A stretch of 59,721 bases of DNA from NCBI GenBank assembly GCA_029974855.1, contig JARKQO010000176.1, positions 1 to 59,721 on the forward strand. The letters are read 5' to 3'. How positions within the stretch are numbered: position 1 is the stretch's first letter; each line of letters starts with the position of its first letter. The notes under the pieces are model-generated. The model was not told where the DNA came from. It searched no databases and saw only the letters and a list, made by a program, of their open reading frames with translations. The DNA comes from Eubacteriales bacterium (GTDB taxonomy: Bacteria > Bacillota_A > Clostridia > Christensenellales > Aristaeellaceae). Position numbers and translations under genes: made by a program. This document shows positions 15,675-25,348 of the stretch, piece by piece.

Positions 15675-17042
15675 TTATAGCAGCCTGCGAATCCAGGGCA
15701 GCTTGTTCCCATAGGGCGGGTAGCGCAGGGGGACATCGGGCCCCCGGCCCCGGTATAGCAGGCTTTGGGCCTGGGAAAAGGCCTGGAAGCTGGCTTTGCC
15801 GTGGTAGGCACCCATGCCGCTTTGGCCCACGCCCCCAAAAGGCATCCGGCAGGAGGCCATGTGGACCACCACGTCGTTGACGCAGCCGCCCCCAAAGGGA
15901 ATTTCTGTCAGCACCCGCCGCCGGGTCTCCCGGCTTTGGGAAAACAGGTACAGGGCCAGGGGCTTGGGCAGGCTTGCCACCTGGGCCATGGCCTCCTCCA
16001 AAGTGCGGTAGGGCAAAACGGGCAGCAGGGGGCCGAAGATTTCCTCCCGCATCAGGGGCGAATCCCAGGAGACCTGGGTGAGCACAGTGGGGGCGATGCG
16101 CAGGGCGGCGGGGTCCGTCTGGCCGCCCCAGGCGATGGAGCCGTCCCCCAGGAGGGCCGCCAGCCGGTCGAAATGCCGCCGGTTCACGATGCGGCCCAAA
16201 TCCTCCCCGGCCAAAGGCGCGGGGCCGTAGAGCCCTTGGATGGCGGCGGAGAGGGCTTCCAACAGCTCCCGCTCCCGGCTGTGGTGCACCAGCACATAGT
16301 CCGGGGCCACGCAGGTCTGGCCACAGTTCAGGAATTTCCCCCAGGCGATGCGCTTGGCGGCCAGGGGGATGTCTGCGGTTTCGTCCACCAAAACGGGGCT
16401 TTTGCCCCCCAGCTCCAGGATCACCGGGGTCAGGTGCCGGGCGGCCTTTTCCATCACCAGCCTGCCTACGGCGGGGCTGCCGGTGAAGAAGATCACGTCA
16501 AAGGGCTCCTCCAGCAAAGCGGAAATCTGCTCCCGGCCCCCTTGGACCACCTGGACGTACTCCGGGGGAAAGAGGCTGTGGGCCATATCCCCCAGGAGGG
16601 CCGAGGTGGCGGGGGCGTAGGCGGAGGGCTTGAGGGTGGCGCAGTTTCCGGCGGCCAGGGCCCCGATGAGGGGCAGCACGGAAAGCTGAAAGGGATAGTT
16701 CCAGGGGGCCATCACCAAGGCCACCCCGTAGGGCCGGGGGGTGACGCGGCAATATCCCGGCAGCTGGCCCAAAGAGGGCAAAGGGCGGCGGGGCCGCATC
16801 CAGGCCTTCAGGTGGCCCAGGGCAAACCGCAGCTCGTGCTTTACCAGGTAAAACTCGGTCATATACCCCTCGCAGGGGTGCTTGCCCAAATCCGCAGCCA
16901 GGGCTGACAGGATGTCCCCTTCGTGGGCGGTGACCCAGTTGAGAAGCTTTTGGAGCTGGGCGGCCCGGAAGGCATGGGGCTTGGTTTGCTGGGTGGCGAA
17001 AAAGGTTTGCTGGGCGCTGATGCCGGGGGAGAAAGTGGACAT
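15675..17042 (-). CDS. Aldehyde dehydrogenase, class 3 / coniferyl type
   Basis: This 455-aa enzyme oxidises aldehydes to carboxylates with NAD(P)+. Key residues are visible: Asn115 in APWNYP, Glu210 in LELGGKSP and the nucleophile Cys244 in GQTCVAPDY. The length of about 455 and the short N terminus place it with class 3 fatty/aromatic aldehyde dehydrogenases. ATG 17042 follows AAGGAGG. The promoter is at 17072-17099. The natural aldehyde is not evident from the context. Confidence 0.93.
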   Translation of the reverse strand: MSTFSPGISAQQTFFATQQTKPHAFRAAQLQKLLNWVTAHEGDILSALAADLGKHPCEGYMTEFYLVKHELRFALGHLKAWMRPRRPLPSLGQLPGYCRVTPRPYGVALVMAPWNYPFQLSVLPLIGALAAGNCATLKPSAYAPATSALLGDMAHSLFPPEYVQVVQGGREQISALLEEPFDVIFFTGSPAVGRLVMEKAARHLTPVILELGGKSPVLVDETADIPLAAKRIAWGKFLNCGQTCVAPDYVLVHHSRERELLEALSAAIQGLYGPAPLAGEDLGRIVNRRHFDRLAALLGDGSIAWGGQTDPAALRIAPTVLTQVSWDSPLMREEIFGPLLPVLPYRTLEEAMAQVASLPKPLALYLFSQSRETRRRVLTEIPFGGGCVNDVVVHMASCRMPFGGVGQSGMGAYHGKASFQAFSQAQSLLYRGRGPDVPLRYPPYGNKLPWIRRLL

Positions 17043-17071
17043 GGGGCCGCCTCCTTGCTGGGGGTGCTTCC

Positions 17072-17099
17072 ATTGTATCCACTGGCCCGGGGCTGTCAA
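17072..17099 (-). promoter_or_regulatory. Promoter of the aldehyde dehydrogenase gene
   Basis: TTGACA (17099-17094) and TACAAT (17077-17072) on the minus strand are 16 bp apart. Confidence 0.65.
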
Positions 17100-17145
17100 G
17101 GGAGAGATGCGCGGGGGCGGGTATGGGAGCGCGTATGCGTATCTC

Positions 17146-17192
17146 TCCCTCAGTCGGCCTGCGGCCGACAGCTCCCTCATAGAGGGAGCCAC
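17146..17192. repeat. REP-like double-hairpin palindromic element
   Basis: The element contains GTCGGCC-TGC-GGCCGAC and then GCTCCCTC-ATA-GAGGGAGC, preceded by TCTCCCTCA. This CTCCCTCAGTCGG...CGACAGCTCCCTC pattern resembles a palindrome that is dispersed in many gut Clostridia genomes. Only one copy is in the window. It separates the aldehyde dehydrogenase promoter from the ribbon-helix-helix gene. Confidence 0.7.
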
Positions 17193-17270
17193 GGGGGCAA
17201 GCCAACCAACGGAAAAACGAAAATCAAATGGCACCCTTCGCGGCCCCGGGACAACCCCGGTGCGACCATG

Positions 17271-17450
17271 TCACTTTTTTTCCGGCATGGGGATTTCGCC
17301 GTGCTTGGCCTCGTATTCCGCAATGTTTTTCCGGATTAAGTACATGATATGGCCGTTGGCGGAACGGCCCTCGTATTTGGCAATGTAGTGGAGCTTCACA
17401 TGGAGCTCCTCCTCTTGGTGGCGGATTCCGATATGATAGGTTTTCTGCAT
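17271..17450 (-). CDS. Arc-type ribbon-helix-helix DNA-binding protein
   Basis: This 59-aa protein is short enough to be missed by length filters. It reads MQKTYHIGIRHQEEELHVKL and continues with YEGRSANGHIMYLIRKNIAE: an N-terminal beta strand with alternating residues, helix A, the GRSANG turn and helix B, as in Arc-like repressors. The start at 17450 follows GGGAGGGG. Upstream lie four TGTACT half-sites (17474-17554), so the protein probably represses its own gene and perhaps pyrG. Confidence 0.82.
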   Translation of the reverse strand: MQKTYHIGIRHQEEELHVKLHYIAKYEGRSANGHIMYLIRKNIAEYEAKHGEIPMPEKK

Positions 17451-17473
17451 GAAAAAAGACCCCTCCCATACTG

Positions 17474-17554
17474 TGTACTTAAAAGTCCACCTTATGTATT
17501 TATTTTAAGTACAAAATGGGGGACAACGATGTGAGTGTACTCCCATAGAGTACA
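17474..17554. promoter_or_regulatory. Array of four TGTACT half-sites
   Basis: TGTACTTAAAA (17474-17484) is inverted at 17503-17513, and TGTACTC (17536-17542) is inverted at 17548-17554. All four share TGTACT in alternating orientation. The array lies between the small RHH gene and pyrG and fits the paired half-sites bound by Arc-type tetramers. Confidence 0.55.
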
Positions 17555-17596
17555 TCTTGTTTTCGATCCGGCCATTTTTCTCCCAAAGCGCCGTCC

Positions 17597-17626
17597 TTGA
17601 CGATTCCAGCCGCGACCTGTTACAAT
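17597..17626 (+). promoter_or_regulatory. Sigma-A promoter of pyrG
   Basis: TTGACG (17597-17602) and TACAAT (17621-17626) are 18 bp apart, about 35 bp before the pyrG start. Confidence 0.72.
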
Positions 17627-17661
17627 ATAGGCTGATTTTTGGGCTGGGAGATGGATGGAGA

Positions 17662-19275
17662 ATGGACACAAAATTTATTTTTGTCACCGGCGGGGTGGTT
17701 TCCTCCTTGGGAAAGGGCATTACCGCCGCGTCGCTGGGCAGGCTGCTGAAGTGCAGAGGGCTGAAGGTTTCCATCCAGAAGTTTGACCCCTACATCAACG
17801 TGGACCCGGGCACCATGAGCCCCTACCAGCACGGGGAGGTTTTCATCACCGACGACGGGGCGGAGACGGACCTGGATTTGGGGCATTATGAGCGCTTCAT
17901 TGACGAAAATTTGACCCAGGCCAGCAGCGTTACCAGCGGCAGGGTCTACAAGACCGTCATCGACCGGGAGCGCCGGGGAGAATATCTGGGGGCCACCATC
18001 CAGGTGATCCCCCATGTGACCAACGAAATCAAAAGGAACATTTTGGCTGTGTCCCGGACGGAGAACGCCCCGGACGTGGTGATCACGGAGATCGGCGGCA
18101 CCGTGGGGGACATCGAGAGCCTTCCCTTTTTGGAGGCCATCCGCCAGATGCGGGCCGAGGTGGGCCGGGAGAACTGCCTGTACCTTCACGTGACCTTGGT
18201 GCCCTACCTGAAGGCGGCGGGGGAGCTGAAAACCAAGCCCACCCAGCACAGCGTGAAGGATTTGCAGGGCATTGGCATCGCGCCGGACATTCTGGTGTGC
18301 CGGGCGGACCACGAGCTGCCCTTTGACGTGCGCTCCAAGATCGGGATGTTCTGCAACCTGCCTGTGGAGCGGGTGATCCAAAACCTCAACGCCCGCAGCC
18401 TGTACGAGGTGCCCCTGCTGCTGCACAAGGAAAAGCTGGACGATCAGGTGCTGAAGCTTTTGGACATCCCCCCCAGGGAGTGCGACCTGGCGGAATGGAC
18501 CGACCTGGTGCAGCGGCAGCTTTCCTGCGAAAAGGCCGTGACCGTGGCCTTGGTGGGCAAGTATGTGGAGCTGCCGGACGCGTATTTGAGCGTGGTGGAG
18601 GCTTTGACCCACGGGGGCATCTTCCATGGGGTGAAGGTGGACATCCAGTGGGTGCACGCCGAGGACGTGACGGCGGTGAACGTGGCGGGGATGCTGAAGG
18701 GGGCCCAGGGGGTGGTGGTGCCCGGCGGCTTCGGGGCCAGGGGCCTGGAGGGGAAGATCTGCGCCATTCAGTATGCCCGGGAGCAGGGCATCCCCTTTTT
18801 GGGCCTGTGCCTGGGGATGCAGATGGCGGTGGTGGAGTTCGCCCGCCATGTGCTGGACTGGCGGGACGCCCACACGACGGAGGTGGACCCCCATACCACC
18901 TACCCGGTGATCGATCTGATGGAGGACCAGGACCTGGGTCAGCTGGGGGGCACCATGCGCCTGGGCAAGTACCGCTGCACCTTGACCCCGGGCACCCGCT
19001 CCGCCAAGGCCTACGGGGCGGCGGAGATCTGGGAGCGGCACCGGCACCGCTATGAGTTCAGCAACGAATACCTGGAGCGGTTCGCGGCCGCGGGCCTGGT
19101 GATCGCGGGGCGCAACCCGGACCGGAACCTGGTGGAGATCGTGGAGCTGGCGGGGCATCCCTTCTTTGTGGGGGTGCAGTTCCATCCGGAGCTGAAGAGC
19201 CGGCCCAACCGGCCCCATCCCTTGTTCCGGGATTTTGTGGGGGCGGCGCTGGAGCAGCAGGAGCAGGAAAGGTGA
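17662..19275 (+). CDS. pyrG: CTP synthase
   Basis: This 537-aa enzyme makes CTP from UTP, ATP and glutamine. The N-terminal synthetase domain begins [17 protein letters not shown] with the P-loop and contains [20 protein letters not shown]. The C-terminal class I glutaminase has the nucleophile in GLCLGMQ and the His-Glu pair in QFHPE. Length is normal. ATG 17662 follows GGAGA; the longer frame upstream overlaps the promoter. The stop overlaps the GTG of the next gene by four bases. Confidence 0.97.
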   Translation: MDTKFIFVTGGVVSSLGKGITAASLGRLLKCRGLKVSIQKFDPYINVDPGTMSPYQHGEVFITDDGAETDLDLGHYERFIDENLTQASSVTSGRVYKTVIDRERRGEYLGATIQVIPHVTNEIKRNILAVSRTENAPDVVITEIGGTVGDIESLPFLEAIRQMRAEVGRENCLYLHVTLVPYLKAAGELKTKPTQHSVKDLQGIGIAPDILVCRADHELPFDVRSKIGMFCNLPVERVIQNLNARSLYEVPLLLHKEKLDDQVLKLLDIPPRECDLAEWTDLVQRQLSCEKAVTVALVGKYVELPDAYLSVVEALTHGGIFHGVKVDIQWVHAEDVTAVNVAGMLKGAQGVVVPGGFGARGLEGKICAIQYAREQGIPFLGLCLGMQMAVVEFARHVLDWRDAHTTEVDPHTTYPVIDLMEDQDLGQLGGTMRLGKYRCTLTPGTRSAKAYGAAEIWERHRHRYEFSNEYLERFAAAGLVIAGRNPDRNLVEIVELAGHPFFVGVQFHPELKSRPNRPHPLFRDFVGAALEQQEQER

Positions 19276-19883
19276 AGCTGCTGTACGGCACGGGCAACCC
19301 CGCCAAGGTGCTGTATATGCGAAACGCCCTGGCCCGGCTGCCTGTGGAGCTGATATCCCTGGAGGACCTGGGGGACGCGCCTTTGGTGGCGGAGAGCGGC
19401 GCAACCCCTTTGGAGAACGCCAGAATCAAGGCCCATGCCTATTTTGAGGCCTTTGGCACGCCCACCTTCTCCTGCGATACGGGGCTGTACCTGGAGGGGC
19501 TGCCAAAGGAGCTCCAGCCCGGGGTGCATGTGCGCCAGCGCAATGGCAAGGCCATGAGCGACGGGGAGATGACCGCCTACTACGGCGGCCTGGCGGAGCG
19601 TTTTGGCGGCATGCTTACAGCCCGGTACCGCAACGCCATCTGCCTGGTGCTGGACCGGGGCCATGTCTATGAAAGCATGGGGGAGGATTTGGCCAGCGTG
19701 GCCTTTGGCATCGTGGCCAAGGCCCATGCCCGGTCCCAGCCGGGCTTTCCCCTGGACCGCTTGTCCATCCATGTGCCCTCCGGGAAATATTACTATGACC
19801 TGGAGGGGGAAAACGCCTTGGACGAGATTGTGACAGTACAAGGCTTTGAACGGTTTTTCCGGGAGGCTGGACTGGGGGCGTAA
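19272..19883 (+). CDS. Non-canonical purine NTP pyrophosphatase, Ham1/RdgB family
   Basis: This 203-aa protein starts at GTG 19272 within a GTGA overlap with pyrG. It shows the family motifs [11 protein letters not shown] at the N terminus, ENARIKA, and [10 protein letters not shown] with the conserved Asp. Ham1/RdgB enzymes remove ITP, dITP and XTP. It is more divergent than standard RdgB, so another nucleotide substrate is possible. Sharing a transcript with CTP synthase links nucleotide making and cleaning. Confidence 0.85.
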   Translation: MKLLYGTGNPAKVLYMRNALARLPVELISLEDLGDAPLVAESGATPLENARIKAHAYFEAFGTPTFSCDTGLYLEGLPKELQPGVHVRQRNGKAMSDGEMTAYYGGLAERFGGMLTARYRNAICLVLDRGHVYESMGEDLASVAFGIVAKAHARSQPGFPLDRLSIHVPSGKYYYDLEGENALDEIVTVQGFERFFREAGLGA

Positions 19884-19933
19884 GGGCTTTAGTACTCAGA
19901 ATAAGAGTTTCAGTATGCATATATTGTCCATAT

Positions 19934-19966
19934 AAAGGATTGTTCATGAAAGACAATCCTTTTTTA
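19934..19966 (+). terminator. Rho-independent terminator after pyrG operon
   Basis: AAAGGATTGT (19934-19943) pairs with ACAATCCTTT (19953-19962) and is followed by TTTTATTT. Confidence 0.85.
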
Positions 19967-19977
19967 TTTCCCTTTCC

Positions 19978-20108
19978 TTGACCGTGCGCAGCACGGTCAA
20001 AAGCGGGTTTCCAAAGGGACGTGTCCCTTTGGTAGGGTCCAGGGGCAAAGCCCCTGGTGGGGATGCAAGGGGCAAAGCCCCTTGCCCCCAAATAAAGGAG
20101 AAACCCGC
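19978..20108. repeat. Multi-hairpin GC-rich intergenic element
   Basis: A hairpin TTGACCGTGC/GCACGGTCAA (19978-20000) is followed by an element bounded by GCGGGTTT (20003-20010) and AAACCCGC (20101-20108). Inside are three perfect hairpins: CCAAAGGGAC/GTCCCTTTGG, CCAGGGG/CCCCTGG and GCAAGGGG/CCCCTTGC, the last two both with the loop CAAAG. It fills most of the 298-bp gap before dgt and could be a non-autonomous mobile repeat or a structured RNA. Confidence 0.65.
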
Positions 20109-20181
20109 CTCCGCATGGTATATATGGGGACGGGGATTTCCGTTTTGGAAATGTCCGGCAAGGAGCGGGGAGGGCGGCGGG

Positions 20182-21186
20182 ATGAACATTCGGGAGGAAT
20201 GGGAGAGGCAGGAGGAGGAGCGGCTTTCGCCTTACGCGGCCCTGAGCGCCCAGAGCAAGGGCCGGGAGCGGGAGATCGCGCCGTGTACGGTGCGGACGGC
20301 CTTTCAGCGGGACCGGGACCGGATCATCCACTGCAAGAGCTTTCGGAGGCTGAAATACAAGACCCAGGTGTTTTTGTCCCCCAGGGGGGACCATTACCGC
20401 ACCCGGCTGACCCACACGCTGGAGGTGGCCCAGGTGGCCCGGACCCTGGCCCGGGCTTTGAGGCTGAACGAGGATCTGGCGGAGGCGGTGGCTTTGGGGC
20501 ACGATTTGGGGCACACCCCCTTTGGGCACATCGGGGAGGCCACCTTGGACCGGCTGATGGAGGGGGGCTTTGACCACAACGTCCAAAGCCTGCGGATGGT
20601 GGAAAAGCTGGAAAACGACGGGGCGGGCCTGAACCTGACCTGGGAGGTGCGGGACGGCATCCGCCACCACAGCGGGGAGGGGGAGCCCCAGACTTTGGAG
20701 GCCTGGTGCGTGCGCCGGGCGGACCGGATCGCCTATATCAACCACGACATTGACGACGCCATCCGGGCGGGGATTTTGCAGCCCTCCCAGCTGCCCAGAA
20801 GCTGCCTTTTGGCGCTGGGGGAGACCCACGGGGAGCGGATCAACACCATGATTTTGGACATCATCCAGCACAGCCAGGGCCGGCCCCGGGTGGCCATGTC
20901 CCCGGAGGTGGAGCGGGCCAGCAACGATCTGCGGGATTTTCTGTTTGAGAAGGTGTACCACGACAGCTGGCGCAAGCGGGAGGAGGAGCGCTGCGACGCG
21001 GTGCTGACGGCGCTGTTTCAGTATTACCAGGAGCACCCGGAGCAGATGCCGGGGGAATATGTGGAGATCGGCTTCACGGAGGGGAGCCAGCGGGCGGTGT
21101 GCGATTTTTTGGCCTGTATGACGGACCGGTACGCCATAGACCAGTTCACGGAGATCTTCGTGCCCAACGCCTTTCCCAAAAGATAG
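20182..21186 (+). CDS. dgt: Deoxyguanosinetriphosphate triphosphohydrolase-like protein
   Basis: This 334-aa HD-domain protein hydrolyses dNTPs to nucleoside and triphosphate. It contains RTRLTHTLEVAQVART, the HD motif in GHDLGHTPFGHIGE and the distal Asp in RRADRIAYINHDIDDA. The start at 20182 follows GGGAGGG. It precedes dnaG and sigA, a common order in Clostridia. Confidence 0.93.
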   Translation: MNIREEWERQEEERLSPYAALSAQSKGREREIAPCTVRTAFQRDRDRIIHCKSFRRLKYKTQVFLSPRGDHYRTRLTHTLEVAQVARTLARALRLNEDLAEAVALGHDLGHTPFGHIGEATLDRLMEGGFDHNVQSLRMVEKLENDGAGLNLTWEVRDGIRHHSGEGEPQTLEAWCVRRADRIAYINHDIDDAIRAGILQPSQLPRSCLLALGETHGERINTMILDIIQHSQGRPRVAMSPEVERASNDLRDFLFEKVYHDSWRKREEERCDAVLTALFQYYQEHPEQMPGEYVEIGFTEGSQRAVCDFLACMTDRYAIDQFTEIFVPNAFPKR

Positions 21187-21292
21187 CAAAGGGCCGTTTT
21201 GCGCGGGTTTTGGAGATTCTTGCTGAAAATGTTCGGCGGCTTGGCAGGAATGTATTTGCGCCCGGCGAATGAATAGGATGGGTGAAACAACC

Positions 21293-23038
21293 ATGGCAGG
21301 CAGGTTCCCAACGGCGTGGATGGATGAGTTACGGGCCCGGGCGGACATCGTGAAAATCGTGTCCTCCTACGTACCGCTGAAGAAGAACGGGCATAGATTC
21401 GTAGGTCTGTGCCCGTTTCACAACGAGACTGCCCCCTCCTTCTCGGTGGATGAGCAAAAGCAGCTTTACCATTGCTTTGGGTGCAAGGCGGGCGGCAGCG
21501 TCATCCAGTTTGTGATGGAAATGGAACGCCTGTCCTTTGCGGAAGCGGTGGCCTTTTTGGCGGACCAGCTGCGCATGCCACTTCCCGAAATGCAAAACGA
21601 CCCTGCCTATGAAAAGCGCCGGTCCCTGAAGGAGCGCATCTACCAGGCCAACGCGGCGGCAGCCAGATTGTATCATCAGCATTTGTGGGACAAGGACGGA
21701 GAGGCCATTTTGGCCTACCTGAAGGGACGGGGGCTCAGCGACGGGGTGATCCGGCGCTTTGGCATCGGCGCGGCCCCGGCCCAGCCCAAGGTCTGCGACG
21801 CCCTGGCCCAGCAGGGCTTCACCAAGGACGAGCTGCTCCAGGGCGGCCTGATGATGGAACGGAACGGCCGCGCCTTCGACATGTTCCGGGGCCGCGCGAT
21901 GTTCCCCATCATCGACGCCTATGGCAACGTGCTGGGCTTTGGGGGCCGGGCCATGGGGGACGCAATGCCCAAGTACCTCAACACCTCGGACACCCCGGCC
22001 TTCAACAAGCGGTATACCGTGTACGCGGCAAATTTTTTGCGCAAGGCAAGAGGGCTGGAGCGGGTGGTGCTGGTGGAGGGCTACATGGACGTGGTGGCTT
22101 TGGCCCAATACGGGGTGGAAGGGGTGGCCGCCACCTTGGGAACGGCCCTGACCCCGGAGCAGGCCAGGCTGCTTTCCCGGTACGCGCCCCAGGTGCATTT
22201 GGCCTACGACGGGGACAAGGCCGGGCAAAAGGCCATTCTGCGGGGCCTGGAGGTGCTGGAAGCGGAGCGGGTACCGGCCAGGGTGCTGGATTTTCCGGGC
22301 GGGCTGGACCCGGACGAGTTCATCCGCCAGCAGGGGCCGGAGGCCTTTGAGGCCTTGCAGCCCATCTCCGGGGTGCTGTACCGGATGCTGCGGGAAAAGG
22401 AACAGCACGACATGAGCACCGAGGAGGGGCGCACCCAGTACGCAAAAGCCTGCGCCCAGGTGCTGGCCGCCGTGCGGGAGCCGGTGGAGCTGGAAAACTA
22501 CCTGAAACGGCTTTCCCTGGAAAGCGGGTTTACCCGGGAGGTGCTTTTGGCGCAAATCGGGATCTCGCCGCCCCGCGAGCATACAAAGGCCCAGAAAAGG
22601 GAAGGCTTTCAACAAAAAGCGAAGGTGTCGGCCTCTGTGGACTGGCCGGCGTATACCTTGCTGGCCGTGTACGCCACGGGGCGGCTGCCCGCTGGAAGTG
22701 TCTCCCCTGAGGAATTTGAGGACCCTGTGCTTCGTTCTTTGTGCGAGGGCCTGGCCGCGGGGGAAAGCGCGGCAACGCTTTTGGAGCGGCAGCCCGACGA
22801 GCAGAGCCGGGCCCTGGTGAGCCAGATTCTCAGCATCGACACCCAGGGGGACGACGAGGCCCTGATGCGCATGGCCCAGGAATGTTTGCGGAAGATGCGG
22901 CTGGACAAGCTGGAGGGAGAGCTGAGGCGCATTGAGGAACGGTTGCCCCATTTGCCCCCGGAGCAGCGCGAGGCCGAGAGCGCCAGGGCCTTTGAGATTA
23001 CCAAGCAGCTGGCGGGCGTGCTGAAACCCACGAAGTAA
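21293..23038 (+). CDS. dnaG: DNA primase
   Basis: This 581-aa enzyme makes RNA primers for replication. The CHC2 zinc finger is visible as CPFHNE and [10 protein letters not shown], the TOPRIM domain as [10 protein letters not shown] and YDGDKAG, and a C-terminal helicase-binding domain follows. ATG 21293 lies 8 bp after GGGTGA; an ATG at 21269 has no ribosome-binding site. It is 25 bp upstream of sigA. Confidence 0.96.
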   Translation: MAGRFPTAWMDELRARADIVKIVSSYVPLKKNGHRFVGLCPFHNETAPSFSVDEQKQLYHCFGCKAGGSVIQFVMEMERLSFAEAVAFLADQLRMPLPEMQNDPAYEKRRSLKERIYQANAAAARLYHQHLWDKDGEAILAYLKGRGLSDGVIRRFGIGAAPAQPKVCDALAQQGFTKDELLQGGLMMERNGRAFDMFRGRAMFPIIDAYGNVLGFGGRAMGDAMPKYLNTSDTPAFNKRYTVYAANFLRKARGLERVVLVEGYMDVVALAQYGVEGVAATLGTALTPEQARLLSRYAPQVHLAYDGDKAGQKAILRGLEVLEAERVPARVLDFPGGLDPDEFIRQQGPEAFEALQPISGVLYRMLREKEQHDMSTEEGRTQYAKACAQVLAAVREPVELENYLKRLSLESGFTREVLLAQIGISPPREHTKAQKREGFQQKAKVSASVDWPAYTLLAVYATGRLPAGSVSPEEFEDPVLRSLCEGLAAGESAATLLERQPDEQSRALVSQILSIDTQGDDEALMRMAQECLRKMRLDKLEGELRRIEERLPHLPPEQREAESARAFEITKQLAGVLKPTK

Positions 23039-23063
23039 CCGGTGCTTCCCATGGGAAGGAGTG

Positions 23064-24155
23064 ATGAAGTTGAGCCATCATCAGTCGCCCGAGGCGATCA
23101 AGCTGAAACTCAACGAATTATACGAGGATGCCAAGGCCAAGGGCGCGGTCACCAGGGACGAGGTGGCCAACCAGGCCATGGAGCTGGAAATTGACGCGGA
23201 GCAGATGAGCAAAATCTACGAGACGCTGGAAAGCATGGGCGTGGACGTAGTGAGCGAGTTTGACCCCGTGCCGGCGGAGGAGCTGGTGGAGCCGGAGAAG
23301 ATCGACCTGTCCGTGCCGGAGGGGGTCAGCATTGACGACCCTGTGCGGATGTACCTCAAGGAGATCGGCAAGGTTCCCTTGCTGACCGCCGAGGAGGAGA
23401 TCGACATTGCCAAGCGCATGGAGGAGGGGGACGAGGGGGCCAAGGCCAAGCTCACCGAGGCCAACCTTCGGCTGGTGGTGTCCATCGCCAAGCGCTATGT
23501 GGGCCGGGGCATGCTGTTTCTGGACCTGATCCAGGAGGGGAATCTGGGGCTCATCAAGGCGGTGGACAAGTTCGACTACCGCAAGGGCTACAAGTTCTCC
23601 ACCTATGCCACCTGGTGGATCCGCCAGGCCATCACCCGGGCCATCGCGGACCAGGCCCGCACCATCCGCATCCCCGTCCACATGGTGGAGACCATCAACA
23701 AGCTGATCCGGGTGTCCCGGCAGCTATTGCAGGAATATGGCCGGGAGCCTACCCCGGACGAGATCGCCTATGTGATGAACATCTCCGAGAGCAAGGTGCG
23801 GGAGATCATCAAGATCGCCCAGGAGCCGGTGTCCTTGGAGACTCCCATCGGCGAGGAGGAGGACAGCCACCTGGGGGATTTCATCCCCGACGAGGACGCC
23901 CCCGCCCCGGCGGACGCCGCCAGCTTCACCTTGATGAAGGAGCAGCTGATGGACGTGCTGGACAGCCTGACTCCCAGGGAGGAGAAGGTGCTGCGGCTGC
24001 GCTTTGGCTTGGACGACGGGCACCAGCGCACTTTGGAAGAGGTGGGGCGGGTGTTCAAGGTGACCCGGGAGCGGATCCGCCAGATCGAGGCCAAGGCGCT
24101 GCGGAAGCTGCGGCATCCAAGCCGCAGCACGAAGCTGAAGGAGTATTTGGATTAA
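23064..24155 (+). CDS. sigA: RNA polymerase primary sigma factor
   Basis: This 363-aa protein is the housekeeping sigma factor. Region 1.2 ([16 protein letters not shown]), region 2 ([20 protein letters not shown]), region 3 and region 4.2 ([19 protein letters not shown]) are all present; region 1.1 is short as usual in Firmicutes. Start choice is uncertain: AAGGAG ends at 23061, only 2 bp before ATG 23064, while TTG 23070 has ideal 8-bp spacing and would remove two residues. Two hairpin terminators follow. Confidence 0.96.
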   Translation: MKLSHHQSPEAIKLKLNELYEDAKAKGAVTRDEVANQAMELEIDAEQMSKIYETLESMGVDVVSEFDPVPAEELVEPEKIDLSVPEGVSIDDPVRMYLKEIGKVPLLTAEEEIDIAKRMEEGDEGAKAKLTEANLRLVVSIAKRYVGRGMLFLDLIQEGNLGLIKAVDKFDYRKGYKFSTYATWWIRQAITRAIADQARTIRIPVHMVETINKLIRVSRQLLQEYGREPTPDEIAYVMNISESKVREIIKIAQEPVSLETPIGEEEDSHLGDFIPDEDAPAPADAASFTLMKEQLMDVLDSLTPREEKVLRLRFGLDDGHQRTLEEVGRVFKVTRERIRQIEAKALRKLRHPSRSTKLKEYLD

Positions 24156-24192
24156 GGGACGGAGCGGTTTGGGCCGCTTTCATGGAAAAAAC

Positions 24193-24256
24193 CCCCTCCG
24201 GGCCGGAGGGGATGCAGGCCGCTGACAGAGGAAGGGTCAGCGGCCTGTTCGTTTAT
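24193..24256 (+). terminator. Tandem terminator hairpins after sigA
   Basis: CCCCTCC/GGAGGGG (24193-24211) is followed by a 12-bp stem CAGGCCGCTGAC/GTCAGCGGCCTG (24215-24247) and TTCGTTT. The 335-nt gap 24156-24490 holds these hairpins and the promoter of the next gene, and no coding signal. Confidence 0.75.
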
Positions 24257-24399
24257 GACAAAACGACCGCAGGGGAGAGGCGTTTGAAATGGATGGTTGA
24301 CCGCCCCTTGCCTGGAAAAACCGCCGAATACTTATCTTACCATGATCGGCAAGCCTTCACAAGATGAATTTTCCCATCGAATGCGGCGCGCTTTTCCCT

Positions 24400-24429
24400 T
24401 TGACAAGGGAAATCATGGCTCCTTATACT
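24400..24429 (+). promoter_or_regulatory. Sigma-A promoter of the aldose epimerase gene
   Basis: TTGACA (24400-24405) and TATACT (24424-24429) are 18 bp apart. Confidence 0.75.
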
Positions 24430-24490
24430 GCATAGGGTGCATCACGGGAGCTCCTCAAAACCGGCTTTGCATGCACAGGAAAGGGAGCCT

Positions 24491-25348
24491 ATGAAAGACA
24501 TCACAATTCATACCGATCGCTTGCGCATCCATGTCAATCCCCTGGGCGCGGAGCTGAAGGGCGTAGAAATGGATGGGCTGGAATACCTCTGGCAGGGGGA
24601 AGCGGACATCTATCCCCGCACATCGCCCACTTTGTTTCCCATCGTTGGGCGGTTCCTCAGCGACACCTACTATGTGGGGGATACCGCCTACCACATGGGC
24701 CTGAATGGCATTGTGACGGACCGGAATTTTCAATGCGCCGGCACCGGGGACAATGAAGCGGTTTTCCGGCTGGAGGCCGACCCAAGGACGCTGGCAGCGT
24801 ATCCCTTCCCCTTTTGCCTCACTGTGGCCTATACCGCGCAGGAGAATACCCTCACTGTGGCCTACCGGGTGGAAAACCGGGGCGACAGCCCTATGCCCTT
24901 TGGCATTGGCTGCCATACAGCCTACAAATGGCCCCTGGTGGAGGGGGACGCGCCTGAGGATTACCGTCTGCGCTTTGAGGTGGAGGAAGAGCTGGAGTCC
25001 TTCAATCCCTTTGGGTGGCGGCAGCCCTTCGTGTGGGGCGCAAAGCTCCGGCCACTGTCCCATGACCTGTTCGCAAACTATACCCGAAGCATTACGGGCA
25101 TCCGGTCCTCCTGGGTGATGCTGGAGAGCGGGAGGCACCACCGTGGCGTCCGCATCCATCGGGAGGGGTTTCCCTTCATGGCCATCTGGACCTTGCCAAC
25201 GCCCGAGGCCCGGCTGATTTGCCTGGAGCCCTGCACCAGCATCCATGCGGGGGACAGCGGCTGCACCCGAATGGAGGATAGGAAGGGGACAGAAATCCTC
25301 GCGCCCCATGGGCGCTGGGAACGAAGGTTTACGCTGGAGTTCCTGTAA
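24491..25348 (+). CDS. Aldose 1-epimerase family protein, LacX-like
   Basis: This 285-aa beta-sandwich protein interconverts sugar anomers in related enzymes. The second catalytic His of the family appears in GCHTAY and the Glu in CLEPCTSIHAGD. The segment that usually reads HGFARD is here LNGIVTDRNF, so the first His is missing. ATG 24491 follows AAAGGGAG. It is convergent with the Etf operon and its 3' end overlaps a larA remnant on the other strand. Confidence 0.85.
   Translation: MKDITIHTDRLRIHVNPLGAELKGVEMDGLEYLWQGEADIYPRTSPTLFPIVGRFLSDTYYVGDTAYHMGLNGIVTDRNFQCAGTGDNEAVFRLEADPRTLAAYPFPFCLTVAYTAQENTLTVAYRVENRGDSPMPFGIGCHTAYKWPLVEGDAPEDYRLRFEVEEELESFNPFGWRQPFVWGAKLRPLSHDLFANYTRSITGIRSSWVMLESGRHHRGVRIHREGFPFMAIWTLPTPEARLICLEPCTSIHAGDSGCTRMEDRKGTEILAPHGRWERRFTLEFL

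Noticed and set aside
17620..19404. 594-codon open frame antisense to pyrG
   Set aside because: It mirrors the GC-rich pyrG gene, has low-complexity His/Gly/Pro composition, and pyrG is certain.
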